64,000 bases of DNA, taken from contig NZ_CP043505.1 of NCBI RefSeq assembly GCF_008365295.1, positions 3,534,001 through 3,598,000 of the forward strand. The letters are read 5' to 3'. Shown here piece by piece: positions 39,881-49,434 of the stretch. The DNA comes from Agromyces intestinalis (GTDB lineage: Bacteria; Actinomycetota; Actinomycetes; Actinomycetales; Microbacteriaceae). Position numbers and translations under genes: made by a program. Position 1 is the first letter of the stretch. Every line of letters begins with the position of its first letter. Below the pieces are notes generated by a model, which made no database searches, was not told the DNA's origin, and worked only from the letters and a program-made list of their open reading frames with translations.

Positions 39881-40900
39881 GTGCCCGAGGGCCACTCCGT
39901 CCATCGCATCACGCGGCAGTTCGAGCGGAACTTCGTCGGCCACGTCGTGCAGGCGTCGAGCCCGCAGGGCCGGTTCGCGGCCGGTGCGGCCGAGCTCGAC
40001 GGGCGGCGGATGACGCAGGCCCGCGCCGTGGGCAAGCAGATGTTCCTCGGGTTCGAGGGCGACGTGTGGCTGCGCGTGCACCTCGGCATGTACGGCGCGT
40101 GGGATTTCGCGGGCGACATCCTGATGGATGCCACGATCGCGTCCGCGAACGGACGCATGGGTCAGACGAACCAGCGAGGCACCTTCCTCGAGGGGCCGAA
40201 CCCCGATGCCGTGGCATCCGAGCCCCGGGTGTTCGACGCGGCAGGTGAGAACTCGGTCACCTCCATCGGCGCGCCGCGGCGCACCCGACTGCGCATGTCG
40301 GAGTCCGAGAAGGAGGGCGGCGGCCTCGAGTCGTTCCCGCCCGAGCCCGTCGGCCAGGTGCGGGTGCGCCTGCTGACCGAGACGGTGTGCGCCGACCTGC
40401 GTGGGCCGATCGCGTGCGAGGTGCTCGACCCCGCGCAGGTCGAGCAGGTCGTCGCGAAGCTCGGCCCCGACCCGCTGCTCGACGACGGCGACGCCGCCGA
40501 AGACCGCTTCACCGCGGCCGTGCGACGGCGCGGCGTGCCCGTCGGCCTGCTGCTCATGGACCAGAACGTCGTCGCCGGGATCGGCAACGTGTACCGGGCC
40601 GAACTGCTGTTCCGCGCGCGCCAGAACCCGCACACGCCGGGCCGCGACGTGCCCGAGGAGCACGTGCGGCACCTCTGGCGCGACTGGGCGAAGCTGCTGC
40701 GCATCGGCGTCGAGACCGGGCAGATGATGACCATGGACGACCTCGACCCCGAAGCCTGGCGTGCCGCGATGGCGAACCGCGCCGACCGGCACTGGGTGTA
40801 CAAGCGCGAGGGGCTGCCGTGCCGGGTGTGCGGCACGAACATCGCATTGGAAGAGATGGGCGGCCGCAAGCTCTACTGGTGCCCCTACTGCCAGGCCTGA
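39881..40900 (+). CDS. nei: DNA glycosylase/AP lyase, Fpg/Nei family
   Basis: A 339-residue repair enzyme excising oxidised pyrimidines. The nucleophile Pro2 and Glu3 are present immediately after the GTG start (PEGHSVHRI), followed by the H2TH region (LLMDQNVVAGIGNVYRAE). A C-terminal zinc finger has C314, C317, C334 and C337. PEGHS is typical of the actinobacterial Nei2-like branch. It has an extra charged insertion near residues 130-150. It begins two bases after rpiB and is likely co-transcribed. Confidence 0.93.
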   Translation: MPEGHSVHRITRQFERNFVGHVVQASSPQGRFAAGAAELDGRRMTQARAVGKQMFLGFEGDVWLRVHLGMYGAWDFAGDILMDATIASANGRMGQTNQRGTFLEGPNPDAVASEPRVFDAAGENSVTSIGAPRRTRLRMSESEKEGGGLESFPPEPVGQVRVRLLTETVCADLRGPIACEVLDPAQVEQVVAKLGPDPLLDDGDAAEDRFTAAVRRRGVPVGLLLMDQNVVAGIGNVYRAELLFRARQNPHTPGRDVPEEHVRHLWRDWAKLLRIGVETGQMMTMDDLDPEAWRAAMANRADRHWVYKREGLPCRVCGTNIALEEMGGRKLYWCPYCQA

Positions 40901-40917
40901 CCCGAAGCGAGGACCCG

Positions 40918-41583
40918 ATGCGACAGAACCCCAGCTTCACCCTCGCGAGTGAGGAGGGCGTGAAGCGCCTGATCCGCGAGCACCCCTGGATGACCCTGGT
41001 CAGCATGACGGATGCCTCGGGGCTGGTCGCGAGCCACTACCCGGTGCTGCTCGACGAGGAGGCCGACGGCATCGTGCTGCTCACGCACGTCGGCCGGCCC
41101 GACGAGGTGCTGCACGAGCTCGGGCGTCACGAACTGCTCATCATCGTGCAGGGCCCGCACGGGTACATCTCACCCGGATGGTACGACGCGAACCCTGCGG
41201 TGCCGACGTGGAACTTCGTCGTGGCGCACCTGCACGGCACGCCCGAGATCCTCTCCGACGACGAGAACCTGCGCGTGCTCGAAGACCTGGTCGACCACTT
41301 CGAAGACGCCATGCCCGAGCCCCGCCGCATGCGCGGCACCGCCGAGAACTCGGCGTACGCCGACCGCATCGCCGCCGGCACCGTGGGCCTGCGCATCCCG
41401 ATCACGCGGTGGACCGCCAAGAACAAGATGAGTCAGAACAAGCCCGACGCCGTCGTCGACCGCATCATGACCGAGCTCGACGGCGACGGCTCGTACGCGA
41501 GCCCCGCGCTCGCCGACGAGATGCGGCGCACCCACACGGCGCTCCGAGCCGGTCGCGCGGCGCGGGCCGAGGGCACGGAGTGA
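40918..41583 (+). CDS. PaiB-like FMN-binding protein
   Basis: A 221-residue protein of the FMN-binding split-barrel PaiB family, named after a Bacillus regulator of protease and sporulation genes but biochemically a flavin-binding protein of uncertain role. Family blocks: HPWMTLVS, ASHYPVLLDEE, GYISPGWYD and PTWNFVVAHLHG. ATG 40918 is used. Its stop overlaps the GTG of the amidohydrolase (GTGA). Confidence 0.88.
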   Translation: MRQNPSFTLASEEGVKRLIREHPWMTLVSMTDASGLVASHYPVLLDEEADGIVLLTHVGRPDEVLHELGRHELLIIVQGPHGYISPGWYDANPAVPTWNFVVAHLHGTPEILSDDENLRVLEDLVDHFEDAMPEPRRMRGTAENSAYADRIAAGTVGLRIPITRWTAKNKMSQNKPDAVVDRIMTELDGDGSYASPALADEMRRTHTALRAGRAARAEGTE

Positions 41584-43088
41584 GCAGGGTCGATCGCGCG
41601 CTCGTGCTCGCGGGCGGGCGGCTTCCCGGCCGCGATGCGCCGGTCGACGTGCACGTCGTCGACGGTGCGATCGCCGCGATCGCGCCGGCCGGCGTCGTGC
41701 CCGAGCCCGAGGGCGCCGATCGGGTTGCACTCGAGGGCCGCTACGTCATCCCCGGGCTCTGGGACCGCCACGTCCACATGTCGCAGTGGGCGATGGCGGC
41801 CCGCAGGCTCGACCTCGCCGCTGCCGAGAGCGCGGCAGCGACCGCGGCACTCGTCGGAGCATCCATCGCGGGCGGCGCGACCGAGGTGATCGGCTTCGGG
41901 TTCCGTGACGGGCTCTGGGCCGATGCGCCGAGCCTCGCGATGCTCGACGGAGTTGCGGGCGACGTGCCGGTCGTGCTCGTGGCCGCCGACCTGCACTGCT
42001 GCTGGGTGAACACCGCCGCCGCCCGCCGGCACGGCGTGGTCGCGTCCACGGGCGACGGCGGGCTCCTCCGCGAGGACGACTGCTTCGCCCTCGTGCGCGC
42101 GCTCGACGATGTGCCCGCCGACGTGCTCGACGCATGGGTCGCCGACGCCGCGGCTGCGGCCGCGGCCCGCGGCGTCGTCGGCGTCGTCGACTACGAGATG
42201 CGCTGGAACCGCGACGACTGGGCGCGCCGCGTCGGCGGCGGGCTCGACCTGCTGCGGGTCTCGTTCGGCATCTACCCCCAGCACCTCGAGCGCGCGCTCG
42301 ACGAACGGCTGCGCACCGGCGACTCGGTGCCCGGCACGAACGGGCTCGTCAGGGTCGGCGGCGCGAAGGTCATCACCGACGGGTCGCTGAACACCCGCAC
42401 CGCCTGGTGCTTCGACCCGTACCCCGGTCTCGGGGCCGACGAGCACCCGCACGGGGTCGCCACGGTCCCGCACGACGAGCTCGTGCCGCACCTGCGCCGC
42501 GCACGCGCCGGCGGCATCGCGCCGGCCGTGCACGCCATCGGCGATCAGGCGAACGCCCGGGTGCTGGACGCATTCGAGGCGGTCTCACCGGGCGGATGGC
42601 ACGGACGCGCCGCGATCGAGCACGCCCAGCTCCTCCGGCACGAGGACGTCGCACGGTTCGCGGCGCTCGGCGTCGTCGCGAGCGTGCAGCCCGAGCACGC
42701 GATGGACGACCGTGATGTGGCCGACCGGTACTGGGCCGGGCGCACCGACCGGGCGTTCATGCTCGCCGAGCTCGCCGCCGCGGGCGTCGAGCTCGCGCTC
42801 GGGTCGGATGCTCCCGTCGCTCCGCTCGACCCGTGGGTCGCGGTCTCGGCCGCGGTCGGGCGCGCCCGCGACGGACGCGAGCCGTGGCACCCCGAGCAGG
42901 CCGTCGAAGCCCGCGTCGCGCTCGCCGCATCGACCAACGGCGCCGGCTACGAGGTGCGCCAGGGCGTGCGCGCCGACCTCGCGGTGGTCGAGCTCGATCC
43001 GCTCGCCGTCCCCGCCGATCGGCTGCGCACGATGCCGGTCGCGGCGACGCTGCTCGGCGGCCGGTTCACGCACTCGACGCTCGGCTGA
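41580..43088 (+). CDS. Amidohydrolase 3 family protein (YtcJ-like)
   Basis: A 502-residue metal-dependent hydrolase of the TIM-barrel amidohydrolase superfamily, YtcJ-like. Metal ligands H64 and H66 in GLWDRHVHMS; later HAIGDQAN, IEHAQLLRHED and ALGSDAPVAPLDPW supply remaining His and Asp ligands. Substrate not predictable. The GTG start overlaps the preceding stop in GTGA. No signal peptide, so cytoplasmic. Confidence 0.88.
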   Translation: MSRVDRALVLAGGRLPGRDAPVDVHVVDGAIAAIAPAGVVPEPEGADRVALEGRYVIPGLWDRHVHMSQWAMAARRLDLAAAESAAATAALVGASIAGGATEVIGFGFRDGLWADAPSLAMLDGVAGDVPVVLVAADLHCCWVNTAAARRHGVVASTGDGGLLREDDCFALVRALDDVPADVLDAWVADAAAAAAARGVVGVVDYEMRWNRDDWARRVGGGLDLLRVSFGIYPQHLERALDERLRTGDSVPGTNGLVRVGGAKVITDGSLNTRTAWCFDPYPGLGADEHPHGVATVPHDELVPHLRRARAGGIAPAVHAIGDQANARVLDAFEAVSPGGWHGRAAIEHAQLLRHEDVARFAALGVVASVQPEHAMDDRDVADRYWAGRTDRAFMLAELAAAGVELALGSDAPVAPLDPWVAVSAAVGRARDGREPWHPEQAVEARVALAASTNGAGYEVRQGVRADLAVVELDPLAVPADRLRTMPVAATLLGGRFTHSTLG

Positions 43089-43183
43089 ACGCAGGCACGA
43101 CGGACGCGTCGGGGGATATCCCCCGCCGCGATCCGGTCGCCGGCCGGATGGCTCGCCGAGCCGGTGCCGCCGAGGCTGGAACC
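43089..43183. promoter_or_regulatory. Intergenic palindrome upstream of the multicopper oxidase gene
   Basis: A perfect 14-bp palindrome GGGGGATATCCCCC (43111-43124) lies 60 bases before the oxidase start. It is short for a terminator and well placed for an operator. The downstream two-component regulator or a copper sensor are candidates to bind it; this is inference. Confidence 0.45.
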
Positions 43184-44722
43184 ATGCTTCGCACCCCCAC
43201 GCTCCGCAGACCGCGCGCCGCGGTCGCGGCCGGCACCCTGCTCACGGCCACCGCAACCGCCGTCGCCGTCGGGCTCTCGGGATGCGGGCTCGCAGTCCCG
43301 GCGCAGATCTCGACGATCGGCGACGTCGCGTTCGACCGGCCGCTCGCCATCCCGCCGATCGCCGAATCGCACGTCGACGCCGATGGCACCCGCGTGTTCT
43401 CGCTCGACGCGCAGGCGGGCACGACCGAGTTCGAACCCGGTGTGCCGAGCGAGACGTGGGGGTTCGACGGCTCGTACCTGGGCCCGACCCTCGTCGCCGA
43501 GCGCGGCGAGCACGTGCGCGTCGACGTGACCAACTCGCTCGACGAGCCCACGACGGTGCACTGGCACGGGATGCACCTGCCCGCCGCGATGGACGGCGGA
43601 CCGCATCAGATGGTCGATCCGGGCGCGACCTGGTCGCCCGAGTGGACGATCGACCAGCGCGCCGCGACCCTCTGGTACCACCCGCACCCCCACGGCGCGA
43701 CCGAGTCGCACGTGCGCCGGGGCCTCGCCGGCCTGTTCCTGCTGCACGACGCCGACGAACGCGCGCTCGGCCTGCCGTCGGAGTACGGCGTCGACGACGT
43801 GCCCCTCATCGTGCAGGACACGGGGTTCTCGGCCGACGGCCGGCGCGAGGGCCCGCAGCGCGGGTACGCGGGGGGCCTCGGCGACGAACTGCTCGTGAAC
43901 GGCACCCGCGGCCCGTACCTCGAGGTCTCCGACGGGCTCGTCCGGCTGCGGCTGCTCAACGCCTCGACGGCCCGCACGTACGGATTCACCTGGTCGGACG
44001 GCCGGCCCGTCGAACTGATCGCCACCGACGGCGGGCTGCTCGAAGCATCCGTCGCCCTCGACCGGGTGGTGCTCTCGCCGGGCGAACGCGCCGAGGTGCT
44101 GCTGCGCCCGACACCGGGGGAGCGGGTCGTGCTGCGCAGCGAGCTCACCGCGGAAGCGGTCGGGTCGAACCGCGTGATCGCCGCGACCAACGGCGACGCC
44201 GACTCGTTCGACGTGCTCGAGGTGCGTGCCGCCGACGTGCTCGACCCGGCGCCGTCGCTGCCCGCGCAGCTCGCGTCGAACCCGCCGTTCGACCCCGCCG
44301 AGGTGGCCACCACCCGCCGGTTCGTCCTCGACGACAGCTTCGAGATCAACGGACACGCGATGGACCTCGGCCGCGTCGACGAGACCGTCACGGTCGACAC
44401 CCTCGAACGCTGGGTCGTCGAGAACGACACCGACCTGCCGCACAGCTTCCACGTGCACGACGTGCAGTTCCGCATCGCGACGATCGACGGCGCCGCGCCG
44501 CCGCCCGAGCTCGCGGGCTGGAAGGACACCGTGCGTCTGCGCCCGCACGCCGAGTACGAACTGCTCCTCCGCTTCGAGGACTACGCCGACCCGGCGCATC
44601 CGTACATGTACCACTGCCACCTGCTGTGGCACGAGGACCAGGGCATGATGGGCCAGTTCGCCGTCGTCGAGCCCGGTCAGCGTGCGACGATGACGGAAGG
44701 AACACCCCACCATGGCCACTGA
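43184..44722 (+). CDS. Multicopper oxidase lipoprotein
   Basis: A 512-residue exported multicopper oxidase, probably oxidising cuprous copper or phenolics at the cell surface. After an Arg-rich start and hydrophobic segment comes lipobox LSGC. All four copper motifs are intact: HWHG (H126, H128), WYHPHPHG, HSFHVHDVQF and YHCHLLWHEDQGMM, the last giving the type-1 site with Met. ATG 43184 is preferred; an in-frame ATG at 43148 is possible. Its 3' end overlaps the next kinase gene by 11 bases, linking it to that two-component system. Confidence 0.9.
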   Translation: MLRTPTLRRPRAAVAAGTLLTATATAVAVGLSGCGLAVPAQISTIGDVAFDRPLAIPPIAESHVDADGTRVFSLDAQAGTTEFEPGVPSETWGFDGSYLGPTLVAERGEHVRVDVTNSLDEPTTVHWHGMHLPAAMDGGPHQMVDPGATWSPEWTIDQRAATLWYHPHPHGATESHVRRGLAGLFLLHDADERALGLPSEYGVDDVPLIVQDTGFSADGRREGPQRGYAGGLGDELLVNGTRGPYLEVSDGLVRLRLLNASTARTYGFTWSDGRPVELIATDGGLLEASVALDRVVLSPGERAEVLLRPTPGERVVLRSELTAEAVGSNRVIAATNGDADSFDVLEVRAADVLDPAPSLPAQLASNPPFDPAEVATTRRFVLDDSFEINGHAMDLGRVDETVTVDTLERWVVENDTDLPHSFHVHDVQFRIATIDGAAPPPELAGWKDTVRLRPHAEYELLLRFEDYADPAHPYMYHCHLLWHEDQGMMGQFAVVEPGQRATMTEGTPHHGH

Positions 44723-46157
44723 CTCGACGACCGCGGGCCCCGCGCCCGCCGCGCCCGGCATCGCGCCGGCCGAACCCGCTGCCGCGACCCCGCGGCGCGG
44801 CTACGGCGCGCTCTGGGCGAGCGTGCCGCGCGAGCTCGGCTTCCTCATCCTCACCATGCCGATCGCGATCACGGGGCTCGTGGTGGTCTCGACGGTGTTC
44901 TTCACCGGCGTCGGCATGATCGCGCTCGTGGTGGGCATCTTCCTCATGATCGCCGCGTTCTTCACCGCGCGCGGTTTCGGGACGCTCGAACTCGTCCGAC
45001 TGCGCTGGGCGGGGCGGCCCGAGATCCGCCGGCCCCAGTGGCCGCGCACCGACGGCACCGGCGGGTTCTGGCGTGCGACGTTCAGCCCGTTCGTCGACGG
45101 CCACTACTGGCTGTACCTGCTGCACACGCTGGTCGTGAATCCGATCGTCAGCGTCTTCTCGTGGACCGTCACGATCGCGTGGGTCTCGGGCGCCCTCGGC
45201 GGACTCACCGGCTGGATCTGGCAGCCGTTCATCCCCGCGGACGACCGCGGGTTCTGGCTCAACCAGTGGATCCTCGACCGCATCGCGCCCGGGACGGCGA
45301 GCCTGGTCGACCCGGTCGCGGGCGAGCGCGTCCTCGAACTGCTCCTCGGCGTGATGTTCCTGCTCACCCTGCCGCTCGTGTTCCGCGGCTTGACGCTCAT
45401 GCACGACGGCGTCGCGCGCGGCATGCTCGGCGCGTGGCGCTCGGAGGCCCTCGAGCGCGAGGTCGCCGAGCTGTCCGCCTCCCGCGGTGCCGCGGTGCAG
45501 GCCGAGGATGCCTCGCTGCGACGCCTCGAGCGCGACATCCACGACGGCCCGCAGCAGCGGCTGGTGCGCCTCCAGATGGACCTCGCGTCGATCGAACGCC
45601 GACTCGACCAGGATCCCGAAGCGGCACGCGCCCTGATCGCCGAGGCACGAGACCAGGCCCGCGAGACGCTCGATGAACTCCGCGCGCTCTCACGCGGCTT
45701 CGCCCCGCCGCTGCTGCAGGACCGCGGGCTGGGCAGCGCGTTGGGCGCGCTCGCGGCGCGCAGCCCCGTCACGGTCGCCTTCGACAACGGGCTCGGTGCG
45801 GATGCCTCCCTGCCGGCGCCGATCGAGCGCAACGCGTACTTCATCGCGGCCGAGCTGCTGACCAACGTGGCCAAGCACTCGGCGGCGACGGCCGCGCGGC
45901 TGCGCGTGCAGACCCGCGCGCTCGCCGACGGCACGCACTGGCTCGATCTCTGGGTCACCGACAACGGCCGCGGCGGCGCGAGCGTCGCCGCCGGGCACGG
46001 GCTCGCCGGGCTCGACGACCGGGTGCGGGGCCTGCGCGGCGTCCTCGTGGTCGACAGCCCCGCGGGCGGGCCGACCGTCGTCGGCGCGCACATCCCGTTC
46101 CAGCCGGTCGGCGCCGGATCCGGGGCATCCGAACCGGTGACGCCGCCGACCGTCTGA
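44712..46157 (+). CDS. Sensor histidine kinase with N-terminal sensor domain
   Basis: A 481-residue kinase. A four-helix membrane sensor region (about 42-230) resembling the actinobacterial putative-sensor domain precedes HisKA_3 with H277 in RDIHDGPQQRLV and an HATPase domain (FIAAELLTNVAKHSAA, VTDNGRGGASVAAGHGLAGL). It overlaps the end of the multicopper oxidase gene and is followed 72 bases later by its regulator, so it likely senses envelope or metal stress. Confidence 0.92.
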   Translation: MATDSTTAGPAPAAPGIAPAEPAAATPRRGYGALWASVPRELGFLILTMPIAITGLVVVSTVFFTGVGMIALVVGIFLMIAAFFTARGFGTLELVRLRWAGRPEIRRPQWPRTDGTGGFWRATFSPFVDGHYWLYLLHTLVVNPIVSVFSWTVTIAWVSGALGGLTGWIWQPFIPADDRGFWLNQWILDRIAPGTASLVDPVAGERVLELLLGVMFLLTLPLVFRGLTLMHDGVARGMLGAWRSEALEREVAELSASRGAAVQAEDASLRRLERDIHDGPQQRLVRLQMDLASIERRLDQDPEAARALIAEARDQARETLDELRALSRGFAPPLLQDRGLGSALGALAARSPVTVAFDNGLGADASLPAPIERNAYFIAAELLTNVAKHSAATAARLRVQTRALADGTHWLDLWVTDNGRGGASVAAGHGLAGLDDRVRGLRGVLVVDSPAGGPTVVGAHIPFQPVGAGSGASEPVTPPTV

Positions 46158-46229
46158 GCCGAGGCGGCGCCGGCCGGCGATGCGCCGGCGGCGCCGCCGC
46201 ACCGCGCGCCCGGCCGATACGCTGGCCGA

Positions 46230-46904
46230 GTGACCGAAGCCGCCGCCCCGCTCCGCATCATGCTCGCCGAAGACTCGGTGCTGTTGCGCGAAGGCCTCGT
46301 CCGACTCTTCGACGAGGCCGGGTTCGAGACGGTCGGGGCCTTCGGCGAGGCCGACGCCCTGCTCGCCGCACTCGACGACTCGGCCCCGGGCACCCCCGCG
46401 CCCGACGTCGTGGTGCTCGATGTGCGCATGCCGCCGACGTTCCGCGACGAGGGGGTGCGCGCCGCGATCGAGCTGCGTCGGCGTCGGCCCGGGCTGGGTG
46501 TCCTGCTGCTCAGCCAGTACGTCGAGGGCACCTATGCCGACGAGCTGCTCTCATCGGGCGAGGGCGGCATGGGCTATCTGCTGAAAGACCGGGTCGCATC
46601 GCTCGACGAACTGCAGGACGCGGTGGAGCGCGTCAGCGCCGGCGGCACCGTACTCGACCCGCAGGTGGTGCGTGAGCTGCTCGGCCGGCGCGGTGACCCG
46701 CTCGCCCGGCTCACGCCGCGCGAGCGCGAGGTGCTGCAGCTCATGGCCGAGGGGCGCACCAACACCGCGATCGCGGGGCAGCTCTTCATCGGTGTCGGCG
46801 CCGTCGAGAAGAATGTCACCAGCATCTTCCAGAAGCTCGGGCTCGAGGACTCGGGCACCGACCACCGCCGGGTGCTCGCGGTGCTCGCCTGGCTGCAGCG
46901 ATAG
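46230..46904 (+). CDS. LuxR/NarL-family response regulator
   Basis: A 224-residue regulator with intact receiver (D64 in VVLDVRMPPTF, K119 in GYLLKDR) and LuxR helix-turn-helix (LTPREREVLQLMAEGRTNTA, GAVEKNVTSIFQKLGL). Partner of the upstream kinase. A GC-rich 72-base gap separates them, so coupling is weaker than elsewhere in the window. A strong hairpin follows. Confidence 0.92.
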   Translation: MTEAAAPLRIMLAEDSVLLREGLVRLFDEAGFETVGAFGEADALLAALDDSAPGTPAPDVVVLDVRMPPTFRDEGVRAAIELRRRRPGLGVLLLSQYVEGTYADELLSSGEGGMGYLLKDRVASLDELQDAVERVSAGGTVLDPQVVRELLGRRGDPLARLTPREREVLQLMAEGRTNTAIAGQLFIGVGAVEKNVTSIFQKLGLEDSGTDHRRVLAVLAWLQR

Positions 46905-46914
46905 CGCTCGAATG

Positions 46915-46955
46915 CCGCAGGTCCCGCCGCCCCGGGTGGGCTGCGGGACCTGCGG
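46915..46955. terminator. Bidirectional hairpin terminator
   Basis: A 13-bp perfect stem, CCGCAGGTCCCGC (46915-46927) with GCGGGACCTGCGG (46943-46955), and a 15-base loop, between the convergent response-regulator and dps genes. Confidence 0.85.
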
Positions 46956-46966
46956 TGTCGTGCGGG

Positions 46967-47455
46967 CTACTTCTTGGCGACGTGCGCCGCCAGGAACCAG
47001 CGGTCCTTGTCGATGCCGCGACGGATCTCGATCGCGACGTCCTGGCTGGCGGGGTCGAGCTCATCGAGTCCCTCGATCGCCTCGTTCAGCTTCTCGGTCG
47101 CGATGTCGATCTGTGCGACCACATCGGCGATGGTGTCCTCGTAGCCCTGGAATCCGAGCTTCGGGTTCACCGCGCCGCTCTTGGACGCGATCGTCGCGAG
47201 TCGACCGTCGATCGGCAGGCCGAGCGCGACGACTCGCTCCGCGACCTCGTCGGCCCACTCCTGCGCGTGAGCCACGACGTCGTCGAGCAGCTCGTGCACG
47301 GCGATGAAGTTGACGCCGCGCACGTGCCAGTGCGCCTGCTTGCCGTTGACGGCGAGGGCGACGAGCTCGTGCAGCACGGGCGTGAAGTACTGGGCGACGC
47401 CCGCGGCGACGTCGGCGCCCGAGCCGGTCTTCGGTGCGGTCTGGATGTCGGTCAT
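46967..47455 (-). CDS. dps: Dps family DNA-binding/ferritin-like protein
   Basis: A 162-residue Dps that stores iron and protects DNA from oxidants as a dodecamer. The intersubunit ferroxidase ligands H42 and H54 with D58 lie in KQAHWHVRGVNFIAVHELLDD. The N-terminal tail is short and the C-terminus ends HVAKK. ATG 47455 (MTDIQTAPKTG) is chosen; the frame upstream is not Dps. Divergent from the GAF kinase fusion gene, with a 178-base shared promoter region. Confidence 0.93.
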   Translation of the reverse strand: MTDIQTAPKTGSGADVAAGVAQYFTPVLHELVALAVNGKQAHWHVRGVNFIAVHELLDDVVAHAQEWADEVAERVVALGLPIDGRLATIASKSGAVNPKLGFQGYEDTIADVVAQIDIATEKLNEAIEGLDELDPASQDVAIEIRRGIDKDRWFLAAHVAKK

Positions 47456-47633
47456 CGGTCCACCTTCCCTGGATGATGTCTGCCTCAACGCTACGCGGAT
47501 GCCCCGGTATTTCAAGGAAGGGAAGGCTCGGCTGACATCGGGCGACACGCGGGTCGCGTGGCATCCGATGCTGGCCGTCGCGTCCATACGGGCGCATGAT
47601 GTGCATGGACGAACGGCGTCGATGAGGATGACC

Positions 47634-49412
47634 ATGAACCCTGCGAACCCCCACACGAGTCTGCGCGGCGACCCGAGGTTCGACGCGCTCATCACGATGG
47701 CGGCCGACCTCGCCGGCCGCTTCGACCCGCAACGCCTGCTCGAGCGCATCCTGCGCCATACGATGGCACTGCTCGACTGCGACAGCGGCTCGATCTGCAC
47801 GGTCGACGAGGCGGCGGGCACCTACCGCAAAGAGGTCGACCTCGGCGTCGGCTGCCTCTCGGGGCGCACCTTCCCGCTCGACGAGGGCGTCACCGGGGAG
47901 GTGGTGCGCGCACGCCGCTCGGTCGTGTTCGACGAGTACGCGCAGGTTCGCGGCGGGCACATCGCCGCACGCGACCGCGGCGAACTGCACGGCGTGATCG
48001 GCGTGCCGATCCTCTCGAACGGCGCGATCATCGGCACCTGCGTCGTGTTCAGTCGCGACCCCGACCGGCGCTTCACCGACGCCGACGTGACGCTCGTCGA
48101 GCTGTTCGCCACGCACGCCGCGATCGCCATCGCCAACGCCAGGTTGCACGCGCTCGCCGCCGAGAAGGAGCGCCAGGCGGCAGTGCTCGCCGAACGCGAG
48201 CGGGTGATGCGCGACGTGCACGACACCGTCGGGCGAGGACTTGCGACCGTGCTGCTGCACCTCGACGACGCCGAGCGGGCGATCGGCCGCGCCGACGACC
48301 CGGTGGGGGCGCTCGGACGCGCCCGCTCTGCGGCGCGCACCGCACTGACCGAGACCCAGCGCAGCGTGCTCGGGTTCGATCCCGGCCTCACCGACGCCGC
48401 CGCGCTCGCCGAGGCCGTGCGACTCGAGCTCAGCTGGATGGAGTCCGCTGCCGGCGTGTCGACCCGGCTCATCGTCATCGGCGATCCCGTCGCGCTGCCG
48501 CCCGAAACGGGCCGACAGTTGCTCCGCATCGTGCAGGAGGCACTGACGAATGTGCTCGAACACGCGGGCGCACGGACGGTGCGCGTCGGGCTCGTGTACG
48601 GCGGGCACACGGTCTCGGTGCTGATCGAGGACGACGGGCGGGGCTTCGACGTCGCGTCGGTCACGGCCGAACCGAGGCGTGCGCTCGGTCTGCAGGGGCT
48701 GCTCGCCCGCGCCCAGCACCTCGGCGGCACGCTGCAGATCGAGTCGACGCGCGGCTGGGGCACGCGGATCCGAGCGGAGGTGCCGCGATGGCCCGCCGTC
48801 GACTCCGAGCGCACCAGGTGGCGGGTGCTCGTCGCTCACGAGCACGAGCTCGTGCGGGCTGGGCTCGTGCGTGTGCTCACCGATCAGGAGCCCGATATCC
48901 AGGTCGTCGGCGAGGTGTCCGAGACGCGCAGCGTCGTCGAGGCGTACGAGCTGCTGCGCCCGCATGTGGTGCTCGCCCCGCTCGACCACCCGCACGTCGA
49001 CGGCGTGCAGCTCACGGCGTACCTGCGCGCGATCGATCCCGAAGCGGCGGTGGTGCTGCTCGTTCCGTCGTTCAGCGATGAGCGGGTGCGCGGAGCCGCG
49101 CAGATCGGTGCGACCGGCTTCGTCGAAGAGCACACGGATGCCGCGGGGCTGGTGCGAGCGGTCGTCGCCGCCGCGCGGGGCGACACCCTGCTCACGCCTG
49201 AGGTGTTCAGCGTGCTCACCGCGCCCGACGATCCGCTGCTCACCCCGCGCGAACGCGAGGTGCGCGACCTCGTCGCCCGGGGCCTTCCCGACAAGCAGAT
49301 CGCCGTGCTGCTGCAGATCTCGGTGAAGACCGTCGAGAAGCACGTCGGCGCGATCCTGCGCAAGACCGGCGCGGCGAACCGCACCGAGCTCGCCGGCCTG
49401 CGCCGCGACTGA
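47634..49412 (+). CDS. GAF-histidine kinase fused to a pseudo-receiver and LuxR helix-turn-helix
   Basis: A 592-residue one-polypeptide signalling protein. Residues 30-170 form a GAF domain; 185-385 a HisKA_3/HATPase kinase with H196 in RDVHDTVG, N306 in EALTNVLEH and G-box IEDDGRGF. Residues 397-510 form a receiver fold and 533-592 a LuxR helix-turn-helix (LTPREREVRDLVARGLPDKQ). The receiver has lost its chemistry: the acidic pair reads H402-E403, the phosphoacceptor Asp is P449, Thr is P478 and Lys is E499. Control is probably by direct coupling rather than phosphotransfer. ATG 47634 is chosen for its GAGG site; ATG 47622 is an alternative. Confidence 0.85.
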   Translation: MNPANPHTSLRGDPRFDALITMAADLAGRFDPQRLLERILRHTMALLDCDSGSICTVDEAAGTYRKEVDLGVGCLSGRTFPLDEGVTGEVVRARRSVVFDEYAQVRGGHIAARDRGELHGVIGVPILSNGAIIGTCVVFSRDPDRRFTDADVTLVELFATHAAIAIANARLHALAAEKERQAAVLAERERVMRDVHDTVGRGLATVLLHLDDAERAIGRADDPVGALGRARSAARTALTETQRSVLGFDPGLTDAAALAEAVRLELSWMESAAGVSTRLIVIGDPVALPPETGRQLLRIVQEALTNVLEHAGARTVRVGLVYGGHTVSVLIEDDGRGFDVASVTAEPRRALGLQGLLARAQHLGGTLQIESTRGWGTRIRAEVPRWPAVDSERTRWRVLVAHEHELVRAGLVRVLTDQEPDIQVVGEVSETRSVVEAYELLRPHVVLAPLDHPHVDGVQLTAYLRAIDPEAAVVLLVPSFSDERVRGAAQIGATGFVEEHTDAAGLVRAVVAAARGDTLLTPEVFSVLTAPDDPLLTPREREVRDLVARGLPDKQIAVLLQISVKTVEKHVGAILRKTGAANRTELAGLRRD

Positions 49413-49434
49413 GACCCGGGGCATCCGCATGGAG

